The translations under genes and the position numbers were made by a program. The notes below the pieces were generated by a model. It saw only the letters and a list, made by a program, of their open reading frames with translations. It did not search any database and was not told the origin of the DNA. A stretch of 64,000 bases of DNA from Ciceribacter sp. T2.26MG-112.2 (lineage in GTDB: Bacteria; Pseudomonadota; Alphaproteobacteria; Rhizobiales; Rhizobiaceae), in the NCBI RefSeq assembly GCF_900492205.1, contig NZ_UEYQ01000005.1, positions 248,001-312,000 on the forward strand, in the 5' to 3' direction. How positions within the stretch are numbered: the first letter of the stretch is position 1; each line of letters opens with the position of its first letter. Below are positions 1-9,697 of this stretch, piece by piece.

Positions 1-1197
1 CCGGATCTTTTCCCTTAGGAAATCCGGGAAGGAACTCAGGGCCCGGCCGGGAGCGACCCCTTCCTGCATCACCAGATGGCGGAGCGGCGCGAGGCTGGAA
101 AGCACCTGCAGGCCCGCTGCCCGCAGCATCTGCACCGGCAGGAGGCTCGACAGGAGCGAGCGATTGAGCAGATCGACGCTTGCCGTGCGGCTGATGACGT
201 CGACGCGGCGCTTGGCGTCGAAGCGATCTCCGGCGTCGGCGGGGATCGGCCGGCCGGTACGATCACACAGGATGTCTTCAAGTGCCGCGATGTCGCGCAG
301 GCTGAGATTGAGGCCTTGTGCACCGATCGGCGGGAAGGCATGGCCGGCCTCGCCGATGAAGGCGGCGCGGCCCTTGCCATAGCGGTTGGCGGTCATGCCG
401 GAAAGCGGCCAGGCCTGGACGCCCTCCTCGACGGTGACCTTGCCGAGCATCGATTGCATCCGGGTCTCGACCGCCAACGACAGCTCTTCGACGCTCAGCG
501 ATAGCAGTTGGTCGGCTTGCTTCGGATCGACCACCCAGACCAGGCTGGAACGCTGGCCGGGCAGGGGCACCTGGGTGAAGGGGCCGCTTTCGCCGTGGAA
601 CTCGGTCGAGGTGTTGCGATGGGGAACGCCATGGGCGAAGTTGAGAACCAAGGCGGTCTGCGGATAGGACCAGGTCCGCACGTCGATGCCGGCGCTTTGC
701 CTCACCTTCGACTTGCGGCCGTCCGCGCCGACGATGAAGTCGGCCTCCAGGTTCTCGCCCCCGTCCAGCGTGATCATGACCTTGTCCGGGCCAACGACGA
801 TATGCTGCGCAGCGGCGGTAAAACGCGTGATGTTGGGCTCGGCGGCAACCGCCTCGGCCAGAACTTTGAGCAGCGCGCTATTGGGCATGTTGTAGCCGAA
901 CGCCTCCAGGCCGATCTCGGCGCTGCGGAAGGCGACCACCGGGGCCCTCAACAGCCGGTTCGTGCCGTCGATGATCTGCATGGTCGAGAGGGCCGCGGCT
1001 GCCGGGCGCACGGCGTCCCACAGGCCGAGCCGCTCCATCATGCGGATCGACTGGTCCATCAGCGCGGTCGTGCGTTTGTCCTCGGCGAGGGGGCTGGGCG
1101 CGACAAGGGCCACACGGCGGCCACCGCGCGCTAGGGCGATGGCGGCGATCGAGCCGGCGAGGCCGCCGCCGACCACGGCGATTTCGAAGTCTGTCAT
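1..1197 (-). CDS. UbiH/UbiF/COQ6-type FAD-dependent hydroxylase (ubiquinone biosynthesis), 3' end cut by window edge
   Basis: This gene encodes a flavoprotein monooxygenase of the UbiH/COQ6 family, which hydroxylates the aromatic ring of ubiquinone precursors at the inner membrane. The frame opens with ATG at 1197 (MTDFEIAVVGGG) and stays open for 399 codons to base 1. Visible motifs are the N-terminal dinucleotide fold VVGGGLAGS, the mid-protein VGADGRKSKVRQ that matches the family's DG motif, and GEAGHAFPPIGAQGLNLSLRD, the FAD-ribityl (GD) motif with Glu in place of the usual Asp. Family members have about 400 residues, so probably only a few codons lie outside the window. The gene diverges from pcs across 193 bp. 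The family call is firm; which ring position is hydroxylated cannot be told from sequence. Confidence 0.88.
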   Translation of the reverse strand, partial: MTDFEIAVVGGGLAGSIAAIALARGGRRVALVAPSPLAEDKRTTALMDQSIRMMERLGLWDAVRPAAAALSTMQIIDGTNRLLRAPVVAFRSAEIGLEAFGYNMPNSALLKVLAEAVAAEPNITRFTAAAQHIVVGPDKVMITLDGGENLEADFIVGADGRKSKVRQSAGIDVRTWSYPQTALVLNFAHGVPHRNTSTEFHGESGPFTQVPLPGQRSSLVWVVDPKQADQLLSLSVEELSLAVETRMQSMLGKVTVEEGVQAWPLSGMTANRYGKGRAAFIGEAGHAFPPIGAQGLNLSLRDIAALEDILCDRTGRPIPADAGDRFDAKRRVDVISRTASVDLLNRSLLSSLLPVQMLRAAGLQVLSSLAPLRHLVMQEGVAPGRALSSFPDFLREKIR

Positions 1198-1390
1198 TTC
1201 GAGCACCTCTGCTGTTTCGCTCTATCTAGAGTGCGGGACGGCAAAAATCCATAAGTCCAATTGGCGCAGCCGCTTGCAGCCTTGACCGAGCGCCGGGGTC
1301 ATTTTTGTTCATCTTCGAGCATCGCGGTTGCAAAAAATGTGGTTTCGGTCGATACGAAATCGGAGGGTGAAGAACGGGGCAAAACCGCAG

Positions 1391-2122
1391 ATGAAGATCT
1401 TCAATTATCGGCGCGTGCCTTACGCGGAAATCCGTGCCTTCTCCGTCCATATCCTGACAGCTTCCGGTTCGTTCCTTGCATTCCTCGGGGTGGTCGCGGC
1501 CGCCGAGCGGCGATTCGTCGACATGTTCTGGTGGCTCGGGCTGGCGCTTCTGGTCGATGGGATCGACGGCCCGATCGCGCGCAAGGTGAGGGTCAAGGAA
1601 GTCCTGCCCAACTGGTCGGGCGACACGCTCGACAATATCATCGACTACGTCACCTACGTCCTTTTGCCGGCCTTCGCGCTGTATCAGAGCGGCATGATCG
1701 GCGAACCCTGGTCCTTCGTCGCCGCCGGTATGATCGTGGTGTCGAGCGCCATCTATTACGCCGACATGGGCATGAAGACGGATGAGTATTTCTTCTCCGG
1801 CTTTCCGGTCGTGTGGAATATGGTGGTGTTCACCCTTTTCGTCATCGACGCCGATGCCACCACGGCGCTGATCGTCGTGGTCGCCTCGGTCATTCTGACC
1901 TTCCTGCCGATCCATTTCCTTCATCCAGTGCGGGTCCAGCGGCTTCGGCCAGTCAATCTCGCCGTATTCTTCCTCTGGTGCGCACTGGGCGGTTATGCGC
2001 TGCTCAAGCATTTCGACATTCCCGATTGGGTCAGCCTCGCCTTTGTCGCGACCGGCATCTACCTCTACGGCATCGGCGCAGTGCTCCAGTTCTTCCCCTC
2101 GCTGGGCAAGTCGAAGTCGTAA
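1391..2122 (+). CDS. pcs: Phosphatidylcholine synthase
   Basis: Pcs condenses choline with CDP-diacylglycerol to give phosphatidylcholine and CMP in the inner membrane, a pathway typical of rhizobia and other host-associated alphaproteobacteria. The 243-residue product carries the CDP-alcohol phosphotransferase signature DGIDGPIAR, followed eight residues later by GDTLDNIIDY, which supplies the metal- and substrate-binding aspartates. The rest is a series of hydrophobic helices. I chose ATG 1391 (MKIFNYRRVPYAEIRAF) because rhizobial Pcs proteins begin there; the frame is open upstream to 1328 but that extension is not family-like. The best Shine-Dalgarno-like match (ggagg near 1362) is rather distant. 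A Pho box was looked for upstream and not found. Confidence 0.95.
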   Translation: MKIFNYRRVPYAEIRAFSVHILTASGSFLAFLGVVAAAERRFVDMFWWLGLALLVDGIDGPIARKVRVKEVLPNWSGDTLDNIIDYVTYVLLPAFALYQSGMIGEPWSFVAAGMIVVSSAIYYADMGMKTDEYFFSGFPVVWNMVVFTLFVIDADATTALIVVVASVILTFLPIHFLHPVRVQRLRPVNLAVFFLWCALGGYALLKHFDIPDWVSLAFVATGIYLYGIGAVLQFFPSLGKSKS

Positions 2123-2269
2123 ATGCCGCAACTGTGTGCAAGCGCAAAAAAGTCGCAATGGTCGGTTGCCGGATGGCGCAAAGCGGGTATCAATATCGCC
2201 TTCTCGCTTTGATCGGCAGGCTTCGCGGCTGCGTTGGGAGCACGAGAGGGAACAGTGCCGAAGGGTGAC

Positions 2270-3817
2270 ATGACGAAGGCTGAACCACTTCTTGCCGTCG
2301 AGGGGCTGACAAAACTGTTCGGCAGTTTCGCCGCATGCGATGGGATCGACCTTGAGATCGGCCATGGCGAGATCCATGCCCTGCTTGGCGAAAACGGTGC
2401 CGGAAAATCGACGCTGGTCAAGATGCTGTTCGGCATCCTCGCGCCAAGCTCCGGACGGGTCCTTTGGGAGGGCCAACAGCAGGACATCACCTCGCCGGCG
2501 GCCGCCCGAAACCTCGGGATTGGAATGGTGTTCCAGCATTTCTCGTTGTTCGAGGCGTTGACCGTGGCCGAGAATATCGCCCTTGCGCTCGACGAGAAAG
2601 TGTCGATCGACGAAATCTCGCACAAGGCCGCCGAGCTCTCCAAGGCCTATGGCCTGCCGCTCGACCCCGCCGCCCATGTCGCCGACTTGTCCGTCGGCGA
2701 GCGCCAGCGCATCGAGATCGTTCGCGCCCTGTTGCAGAACCCCAAGCTGATCATCCTCGACGAGCCGACCTCCGTTTTGACCCCGCAGGAAGCCGACCGG
2801 CTGTTCGAGACCTTGTTCAAGCTGAAGGCCGAGGGCCGCTCGGTTCTCTACATCAGCCACCGGCTCGAGGAGGTGCAGCGAATCTGTGATCGCGCCACAG
2901 TGCTTCGCCACGGCAAGGTGACGGGCACCTGCGATCCGCGCGGTGAGACGCCAGCCTCGCTCGCCCGTATGATGGTGGGCGGCGAGGTGGCGACGGTCCT
3001 GCGCGACGACGAGGCGCCGTTGGGCGACGTCCAGCTCGAGGTACGTCATCTGAACCTTCGGCCGCGCACGCCCTTTGCCATGCCGCTCAAGGATCTGTCG
3101 CTGAGTGTCAGGGCGGGCGAGGTCCTGGCGATCGCCGGCGTGGCCGGCAATGGGCAGGGTGAACTGTTCGACGCGCTGTCCGGCGAATACATATCGGACG
3201 AAAACGATGCGGTGCGCATTCGCGGGCGCTCTGTCGGGCGTCTCGGCATTACCGGGCGACGCCTGCTCGGGGCCGGTTTCGTTCCCGAGGAGCGCAACGG
3301 ACACGGCGCGGTCTCGGCCCTGGCGCTATCCGACAATCTCCTTTTGGCCCGCAATCAGTCGGATGCCAGGGCTTTCCTTTCCGGCGGATGGCTGAGACTC
3401 ATCCGCCACGACGCCGTGCGCATGGCGACGCAGCGCATCTGCGAGGCGATGGACGTGCGCAAGAGCGGCGTCGATCCGGCGGCGGGGTCGTTGTCGGGCG
3501 GCAATCTGCAGAAATTCATCGTCGGGCGCGAACTCGATCGCCAGCCCGCGGTGCTGGTCGTCAACCAGCCGACGTGGGGGGTGGATGCGGGTGCCGCGAG
3601 CCGCATCCGTCAGGCGCTGATCAATCTGGCGCGCGCCGGTTCGGCGGTGGTGGTGATCAGCCAGGACCTCGACGAGATCTTCGAGGTAGCGACCGCGATC
3701 GCGGCAATTTCGGACGGGCAGCTTTCGGAAATCTACCCGGCCGCGACGATGACCCGCGAGAAGATCGGCCTCCTGATGGGCGGTATGCATGGACTGGAGG
3801 CGGCGAATGCGCATTGA
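2270..3817 (+). CDS. ABC transporter ATP-binding protein, BMP/nucleoside-type (tandem ATPase domains)
   Basis: This is the cytoplasmic ATPase of a carbohydrate-uptake-family importer of the type that uses BMP-family binding proteins, usually for nucleosides. It has about 515 residues and two ATPase halves. The first half is complete, with GENGAGKS (Walker A), LSVGERQRIEI (signature) and LIILDEP (Walker B). The second half has a degenerate Walker A (GVAGNGQ), LSGGNLQK, and a degenerate Walker B region (VLVVNQPTWGVDAG), as is normal for this family. ATG 2270 follows AAGGG; GTG 2255, behind GAGGG, is an equally possible start. It heads a four-gene unit with two permeases and a binding protein, with 11 bp overlap to the first permease. 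Nucleoside specificity is inferred from the family. Confidence 0.9.
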   Translation: MTKAEPLLAVEGLTKLFGSFAACDGIDLEIGHGEIHALLGENGAGKSTLVKMLFGILAPSSGRVLWEGQQQDITSPAAARNLGIGMVFQHFSLFEALTVAENIALALDEKVSIDEISHKAAELSKAYGLPLDPAAHVADLSVGERQRIEIVRALLQNPKLIILDEPTSVLTPQEADRLFETLFKLKAEGRSVLYISHRLEEVQRICDRATVLRHGKVTGTCDPRGETPASLARMMVGGEVATVLRDDEAPLGDVQLEVRHLNLRPRTPFAMPLKDLSLSVRAGEVLAIAGVAGNGQGELFDALSGEYISDENDAVRIRGRSVGRLGITGRRLLGAGFVPEERNGHGAVSALALSDNLLLARNQSDARAFLSGGWLRLIRHDAVRMATQRICEAMDVRKSGVDPAAGSLSGGNLQKFIVGRELDRQPAVLVVNQPTWGVDAGAASRIRQALINLARAGSAVVVISQDLDEIFEVATAIAAISDGQLSEIYPAATMTREKIGLLMGGMHGLEAANAH

Positions 3818-4901
3818 ACTCGAACGCCGTCCCGGAATGTCGGGATTTTTCGCGATCGTTTCGCCGCTTGTCGCGCTGGCGCTCACCGTCTTTTTCGGCG
3901 GCATCATGTTTGCCCTGCTCGGCAAGGATCCGGTCGACGCGCTCTACAGCTTCTTCATCGAGCCGCTGCTCGAGGTCTGGTCGCTGCATGAACTGGCGAT
4001 CAAGGCGGCGCCGCTGATCCTGATCGGCGTCGGGCTTTCGGTCGCCTACCGCTCGAACAACTGGAACATCGGCGCCGAGGGACAGTTCACCATCGGCGCG
4101 ATCACCGGCTCGTTCCTGCCGGTGGTATTCTACGAATGGCATTCGCCCTTGCTTCTGCCGCTGATGCTGATCATGGGCATGGTCGGGGGCGCGCTCTACG
4201 CGGCAATCCCGGCGCTGCTCAAGACCCGCTTCAACACCAATGAAATCCTTACCAGCCTGATGCTGGTCTACATCGCCCAACTGTTCCTCGATTGGCTGGT
4301 GCGCGGCGCCTGGCGCGATCCCGCAGGATACAATTTCCCACAAAGCCGATCCTTCGTCACCGAAGCCGTGCTGCCGGAAATGCTTGGTTCGGGCCGCGCG
4401 CATTTCGGCTTCGCCTTTGCCATCCTGGCGGCGATCGGCGTGTGGTTCATGATGCGCTACATGCTCAAGGGCTTCCAGGTCGTGGTGCTCGGCCAGTCGG
4501 AACGGGCAGGGCGGTTCGCCGGCTTCTCCTCGCGCGGCATGGTGTGGTTCTCGATGCTGTTTTCCGGGGCCCTTGCCGGCTTGGCCGGCATTTCCGAAGT
4601 GTCCGGTTCGATCGGCCACCTGCAGCCCTCCATTTCACCCGGCTACGGCTTTACCGCCATCATCGTCGCCTTCCTCGGGCGCCTGAACCCGCTCGGCATC
4701 ATTGCCTCCGGTCTGGTGCTGGCATTGACCTATCTGGGCGGCGAGGGCGCGCAGTTGTCGATCGGCGTTTCCGACAAGGTGACGCGGGTGTTCCAGGGGC
4801 TTTTGCTGTTCTTCGTGCTGTCCTGCGACACGCTGATCCACTACCGCGTCAAGGTCGTGCTCGGCAAAGGGCGCGCGCTCATCGCGGGAGCCGGCCGATG
4901 A
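3807..4901 (+). CDS. ABC transporter permease 1, BMP/nucleoside-type
   Basis: This is an integral membrane permease of about 364 residues from the BPD_transp_2 family that pairs with BMP-type ATPases. About ten hydrophobic segments are visible. The conserved stretch SNNWNIGAEGQ, typical of the first permease of nucleoside importers, lies near residue 85. ATG 3807 has a strong ggagg at 3795-3799 and overlaps the end of the ATPase gene by 11 bp. An in-frame ATG at 3789 would add six residues but has no good ribosome-binding site. The stop overlaps the next permease start as ATGA, so translation of the two permeases is probably coupled. Confidence 0.9.
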   Translation: MRIELERRPGMSGFFAIVSPLVALALTVFFGGIMFALLGKDPVDALYSFFIEPLLEVWSLHELAIKAAPLILIGVGLSVAYRSNNWNIGAEGQFTIGAITGSFLPVVFYEWHSPLLLPLMLIMGMVGGALYAAIPALLKTRFNTNEILTSLMLVYIAQLFLDWLVRGAWRDPAGYNFPQSRSFVTEAVLPEMLGSGRAHFGFAFAILAAIGVWFMMRYMLKGFQVVVLGQSERAGRFAGFSSRGMVWFSMLFSGALAGLAGISEVSGSIGHLQPSISPGYGFTAIIVAFLGRLNPLGIIASGLVLALTYLGGEGAQLSIGVSDKVTRVFQGLLLFFVLSCDTLIHYRVKVVLGKGRALIAGAGR

Positions 4902-5815
4902 TCATCGAAGCCATCCTGCTCACCGTCATCACGGCCTCCACGCCGCTCGTCATCGCCGCCATGGGCGAACTCGTCACCGAACGCTCGGGCGTGCTCAATC
5001 TGGGCGTCGAGGGGATGATGATCATCGGCGCGGTCTGCGCCTTTGCCGTCGCGCAGATGAGCGGATCGCCGCTGATCGGGGTGGGAGCCGGGATCGTCGG
5101 CGGGGCGGCGTTCTCGCTGCTCTTTGCCTTCCTGACCCTGTCGCTGGTCGCGAACCAGGTCGCCACCGGACTTGCCCTGACCATTCTCGGTCTCGGCGTT
5201 TCGGGCATGCTGGGCGAGAGCTTTGTCGGCGTCCCTGGCGTCAAGCTGCAGCCGATCGCCATTCCGCTTCTCGCCGACATCCCTTTTGTCGGGCCGCTGC
5301 TGTTCAGGCAGGATCTCATCTTCTATCTCTCGATCCTGCTTGTCGTCGGGGTGAACTGGTTCCTGTTTCGCACGCGCTCCGGCCTGAAGCTCAGGGCGAT
5401 CGGCGACAATCACGGATCGGCCCATACGCTTGGCATCCATGTGATCCGAACCCGCTATCTCGCCGTTCTGTTCGGCGGCGCCTGTGCGGGGCTCGCCGGC
5501 GCCCAGCTTTCGCTGGTCTATACGCCGCAATGGGTGGAAAACATGTCGGCGGGGCGCGGCTGGATCGCGCTGGCCCTGGTGGTCTTCGCCTCGTGGCGCC
5601 CCTGGCGGTTGCTGGCCGGCGGCTACCTGTTCGGCGCCGTCACGATCGGCCAGCTCCATGCCCAGGCCTTCGGCATCGGTTTACCCTCGCAGCTTCTTTC
5701 CGCGCTGCCCTATGTGGCGACCATTGTGGTCCTGGTCATAATCTCGCAAAATCGGCGCACCACGCTGATCAATACTCCGGCCTCGCTCGGCAAGCCGTTC
5801 GTGCCTGACCGGTAA
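4898..5815 (+). CDS. ABC transporter permease 2, BMP/nucleoside-type
   Basis: This is the second membrane subunit of the BMP-type importer, with 305 residues and about eight hydrophobic segments. The N-terminal region includes LTERSGVLNLGVEG-like sequence (here VTERSGVLNLGVEGMM), a strong marker of this permease family, and the conserved loop near residue 170 reads LRAIGDNHGSA. The start ATG at 4898 overlaps the previous stop by four bases (ATGA). It presumably forms a heterodimer with the preceding permease. The gene for the binding protein follows after 39 bp. Confidence 0.92.
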   Translation: MIIEAILLTVITASTPLVIAAMGELVTERSGVLNLGVEGMMIIGAVCAFAVAQMSGSPLIGVGAGIVGGAAFSLLFAFLTLSLVANQVATGLALTILGLGVSGMLGESFVGVPGVKLQPIAIPLLADIPFVGPLLFRQDLIFYLSILLVVGVNWFLFRTRSGLKLRAIGDNHGSAHTLGIHVIRTRYLAVLFGGACAGLAGAQLSLVYTPQWVENMSAGRGWIALALVVFASWRPWRLLAGGYLFGAVTIGQLHAQAFGIGLPSQLLSALPYVATIVVLVIISQNRRTTLINTPASLGKPFVPDR

Positions 5816-5854
5816 AGTCAAAAAGCCTTTATCAACAACCAGAAGGGGTTACCC

Positions 5855-6928
5855 ATGAAAAAGATGCTTATCGCACTCGCCACGAGCGCTGCCATCCTCG
5901 GCGGCTTCGCGGCCTCTGCCCAGGCCGAAGACAAGACCAAGGTCTGCTTCGTCTATGTCGGCACGACGACCGACGGCGGCTGGACCCAGGCCCATGACAT
6001 CGGCCGTCAGCAGTTGCAGGCGCATTTCGGCGACAAGATCGAGACGCCCTTCCTCGAAAGCGTGCCGGAAGGCCCGGATGCCGAGCGCGCCATCGAGCGT
6101 CTCGCCCGCTCGGACTGCAAGCTGATCTTCACCACCTCGTTCGGCTTCATGGATGCCACCGTCAAGGTTGCCGCCAAGTTCCCCGACGTGAAGTTCGAGC
6201 ACGCCACCGGCTTCAAGGCGGCCGAGAATGTGGCCACCTACAATTCGCGCTTCTATGAAGGCCGCTATATCCAGGGCGTGATCGCCGCCAAGATGTCGGA
6301 AAAGGGGGTCGCCGGCTACATCGCCTCGTTCCCGATCCCGGAAGTCGTCATGGGCATCAACGCCTTCATGCACGGCGCGCAGTCGGTCAATCCCGAGTTC
6401 AAGGTCAAGGTCGTCTGGGCCAATACCTGGTTCGACCCGGGCAAGGAAGCCGATGCCGCCAAGGCGCTGATCGACCAGGGCGTCGACATCCTGACCCAGC
6501 ACACCGACACCACCGCGCCGATGCAGGTTGCGGCCGAACGCGGCATCAAGGCCTTCGGCCAGGCGTCCGACATGATCAAGGCCGGCCCGGAGACGCAGCT
6601 GACCGCCATCGTCGATACCTGGGGCGCCTATTACATCAAGCGGGTCCAGGCCCTGCTCGACGGTACCTGGAAGTCGGAACAGATCTGGGACGGTCTGAAG
6701 GACGGCATCCTGACCATGGCGCCCTACACCAACATGCCGGATGACGTGAAGGCGATGGCACAGGAAGCGGAAGCCAAGATCAAATCGGGCGAACTGCATC
6801 CCTTCACCGGTCCGATCAAGAAGCAGGACGGTACGGACTGGCTGAAGGACGGCGAGAAGGCCGAGGATGGTGCGCTGCTCGGCATGAACTTCTACATTGC
6901 CGGCGTCGACGACAAGCTGCCGCAATAA
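5855..6928 (+). CDS. BMP-family ABC transporter substrate-binding protein
   Basis: This is the periplasmic binding protein of the importer encoded just upstream, 357 residues long. It starts with a Sec signal peptide (MKKMLIALATSAAILGG, cleavage after AQA) with no lipobox cysteine, so it should be soluble in the periplasm and not a lipoprotein as in Gram-positive and spirochete BMPs. FVYVGTTTDGGWTQAHD near the mature N-terminus and the later SFGFMD stretch are family features. BMP/PnrA proteins usually bind purine nucleosides, which is the most likely substrate class here, but binding residues were not checked against a structure. An AAGGGG ribosome-binding site precedes ATG 5855. A strong terminator follows, closing the four-gene unit. 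Confidence 0.9.
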   Translation: MKKMLIALATSAAILGGFAASAQAEDKTKVCFVYVGTTTDGGWTQAHDIGRQQLQAHFGDKIETPFLESVPEGPDAERAIERLARSDCKLIFTTSFGFMDATVKVAAKFPDVKFEHATGFKAAENVATYNSRFYEGRYIQGVIAAKMSEKGVAGYIASFPIPEVVMGINAFMHGAQSVNPEFKVKVVWANTWFDPGKEADAAKALIDQGVDILTQHTDTTAPMQVAAERGIKAFGQASDMIKAGPETQLTAIVDTWGAYYIKRVQALLDGTWKSEQIWDGLKDGILTMAPYTNMPDDVKAMAQEAEAKIKSGELHPFTGPIKKQDGTDWLKDGEKAEDGALLGMNFYIAGVDDKLPQ

Positions 6929-6957
6929 TCGGCTCTTGCCGGACATTACCACGAACT

Positions 6958-6985
6958 GCAAAGGGCGCCTCGGGCGCCCTTTTTG
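6958..6985 (+). terminator. Rho-independent terminator after the BMP transporter unit
   Basis: A perfect 9-bp stem (AAGGGCGCC / GGCGCCCTT, 6961-6969 with 6973-6981) closes a 3-nt loop and runs into TTTTG. It separates the nucleoside-type unit from the ytf-type unit downstream. Confidence 0.88.
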
Positions 6986-7019
6986 TCTTCGGTATTTCGC
7001 CAAATTCGACCACGGCGCG

Positions 7020-7050
7020 TTTACAAAAGTCATATAGTATGATTTATGAC
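7020..7050 (+). promoter_or_regulatory. Candidate ytfQ promoter with overlapping operator
   Basis: TTTACA (7020-7025) and TTTATG (7043-7048) could serve as -35 and -10 elements with 17-bp spacing. Between and over them lies the inverted repeat TCATA-TAG-TATGA (7030-7042), and an outer pair GTCATA (7029-7034) / TATGAC (7045-7050) extends the symmetry. A short palindrome with a 3-nt centre inside a promoter is a typical site for a dimeric GntR-family repressor, and such a regulator is encoded at the end of this operon. The assignment is inference. Confidence 0.5.
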
Positions 7051-7085
7051 ATCTGTCACGGGAGGTGACGCCAAGGGAGGAAATC

Positions 7086-8048
7086 ATGACGTTTTTTAAA
7101 GCGCTTGCCAGCGCCACGGTGCTTGCTGGCTGCATGTTCGCGACGGCCCAGGCCGAGGGCCTCGTTGTCGGCTTTTCGCAGATCGGTTCGGAGTCCGGCT
7201 GGCGTGCGGCAGAAACCACGCTGACCAAGCAGCAGGCGGAAAAGCGCGGCATCGACCTGAAATTCGCCGATGCCCAGCAGAAGCAGGAAAACCAGATCAA
7301 GGCGCTGCGCTCGTTCATCGCCCAGGGCGTTGATGCGATCCTGGTCGCCCCCGTCGTCGCCACTGGATGGGACGAAGTGCTCGAAGAGGCCAAGGAAGCC
7401 GAGATCCCGGTGATCCTGCTCGACCGTACCGTCGATGCCGACAAGGAACTCTACATGACGGCGGTGACCTCCGACCTCGTGCACGAGGGCAAGGTTGCCG
7501 GCGAATGGCTGGCCAAGACCGTCGGCGACAAGCCCTGCAACATCGTCGAACTCCAGGGCACGACCGGTTCGTCCCCGGCCATCGACCGCAAGAAGGGCTT
7601 CGAGGAAGGCATTGCCGCCAGCGCCAACCTCAAGATCATCCGCAGCCAGACCGGCGACTTCACCCGCACCAAGGGCAAGGAAGTCATGGAGAGCTTCCTC
7701 AAGGCCGAGGACGGCGGCAAGAACATCTGCGCGCTCTACGCCCACAATGACGACATGGCGGTCGGCGCGATCCAGGCAATCAAGGAGGCGGGCCTGAAGC
7801 CGGGCACCGACATTCTGGTCGTGTCGATCGATGCCGTGCCGGACATCTTCCTCGCCATGGCCGCCGGTGAAGCCAATGCGACCGTGGAGCTGACGCCGAA
7901 CATGGCGGGTCCGGCCTTCGACGCGCTGGAAGCCTACAAGAAGGACGGCACCATGCCGCCGAAGTGGATCCAGACCGAATCCAAGCTTTATACCCAGGCT
8001 GACGATCCGCAGAAGGTCTACGAAGAGAAGAAGGGCCTCGGCTACTGA
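7086..8048 (+). CDS. ytfQ: Galactofuranose/hexose ABC transporter, periplasmic binding protein (YtfQ-like)
   Basis: This 320-residue protein binds a sugar in the periplasm and delivers it to the YtfRT-YjfF complex. It is very close to E. coli YtfQ along its whole length. Shared blocks include VGFSQIGSESGWRAAET after the signal peptide, QKQENQIKALRSF, PVVATGWDEVL, NIVELQGTTGSS and NMAGPAFDALE. The signal peptide (MTFFKALASATVLAGC) ends at TAQA-EG. ATG 7086 is preceded by AAGGGAGG; GTG 7065 is in frame but would extend past the signal peptide. It is the first gene of the unit, and a long hairpin lies between it and the ATPase gene. E. coli YtfQ prefers galactofuranose; that this one does too is inferred. 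Confidence 0.93.
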   Translation: MTFFKALASATVLAGCMFATAQAEGLVVGFSQIGSESGWRAAETTLTKQQAEKRGIDLKFADAQQKQENQIKALRSFIAQGVDAILVAPVVATGWDEVLEEAKEAEIPVILLDRTVDADKELYMTAVTSDLVHEGKVAGEWLAKTVGDKPCNIVELQGTTGSSPAIDRKKGFEEGIAASANLKIIRSQTGDFTRTKGKEVMESFLKAEDGGKNICALYAHNDDMAVGAIQAIKEAGLKPGTDILVVSIDAVPDIFLAMAAGEANATVELTPNMAGPAFDALEAYKKDGTMPPKWIQTESKLYTQADDPQKVYEEKKGLGY

Positions 8049-8111
8049 TTGCCGCTTTGATGTCCCGGCCACGCTCCCTTCGCATATGAACGGAACGCGG
8101 CCGGATCCGAC

Positions 8112-8147
8112 ACTCCCACCGGCAGGCGCCAGGCGCCTCCGGTGGGA
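8112..8147 (+). repeat. Intercistronic hairpin between ytfQ and ytfR
   Basis: TCCCACCGG-C-AGGCG (8114-8128) pairs with CGCCT-C-CGGTGGGA (8133-8147): 14 base pairs with one C-C mismatch and a 5-nt loop. No U-run follows, so it is unlikely to be a full terminator. Such a structure can protect the upstream binding-protein mRNA or attenuate downstream expression. Confidence 0.6.
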
Positions 8148-8173
8148 CCATTGCGATCAGCGCGGGGCCGCAA

Positions 8174-9693
<1,520 letters not shown>

Positions 9694-9697
<4 letters not shown>

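Noticed and set aside
1198..1390. A possible PHO box upstream of pcs (TCAT repeats around 1298-1312).
   Set aside because: The two TCAT units are 10 bp apart, not the 11 bp of Pho boxes, and the flanking bases do not match CTGTCAT.
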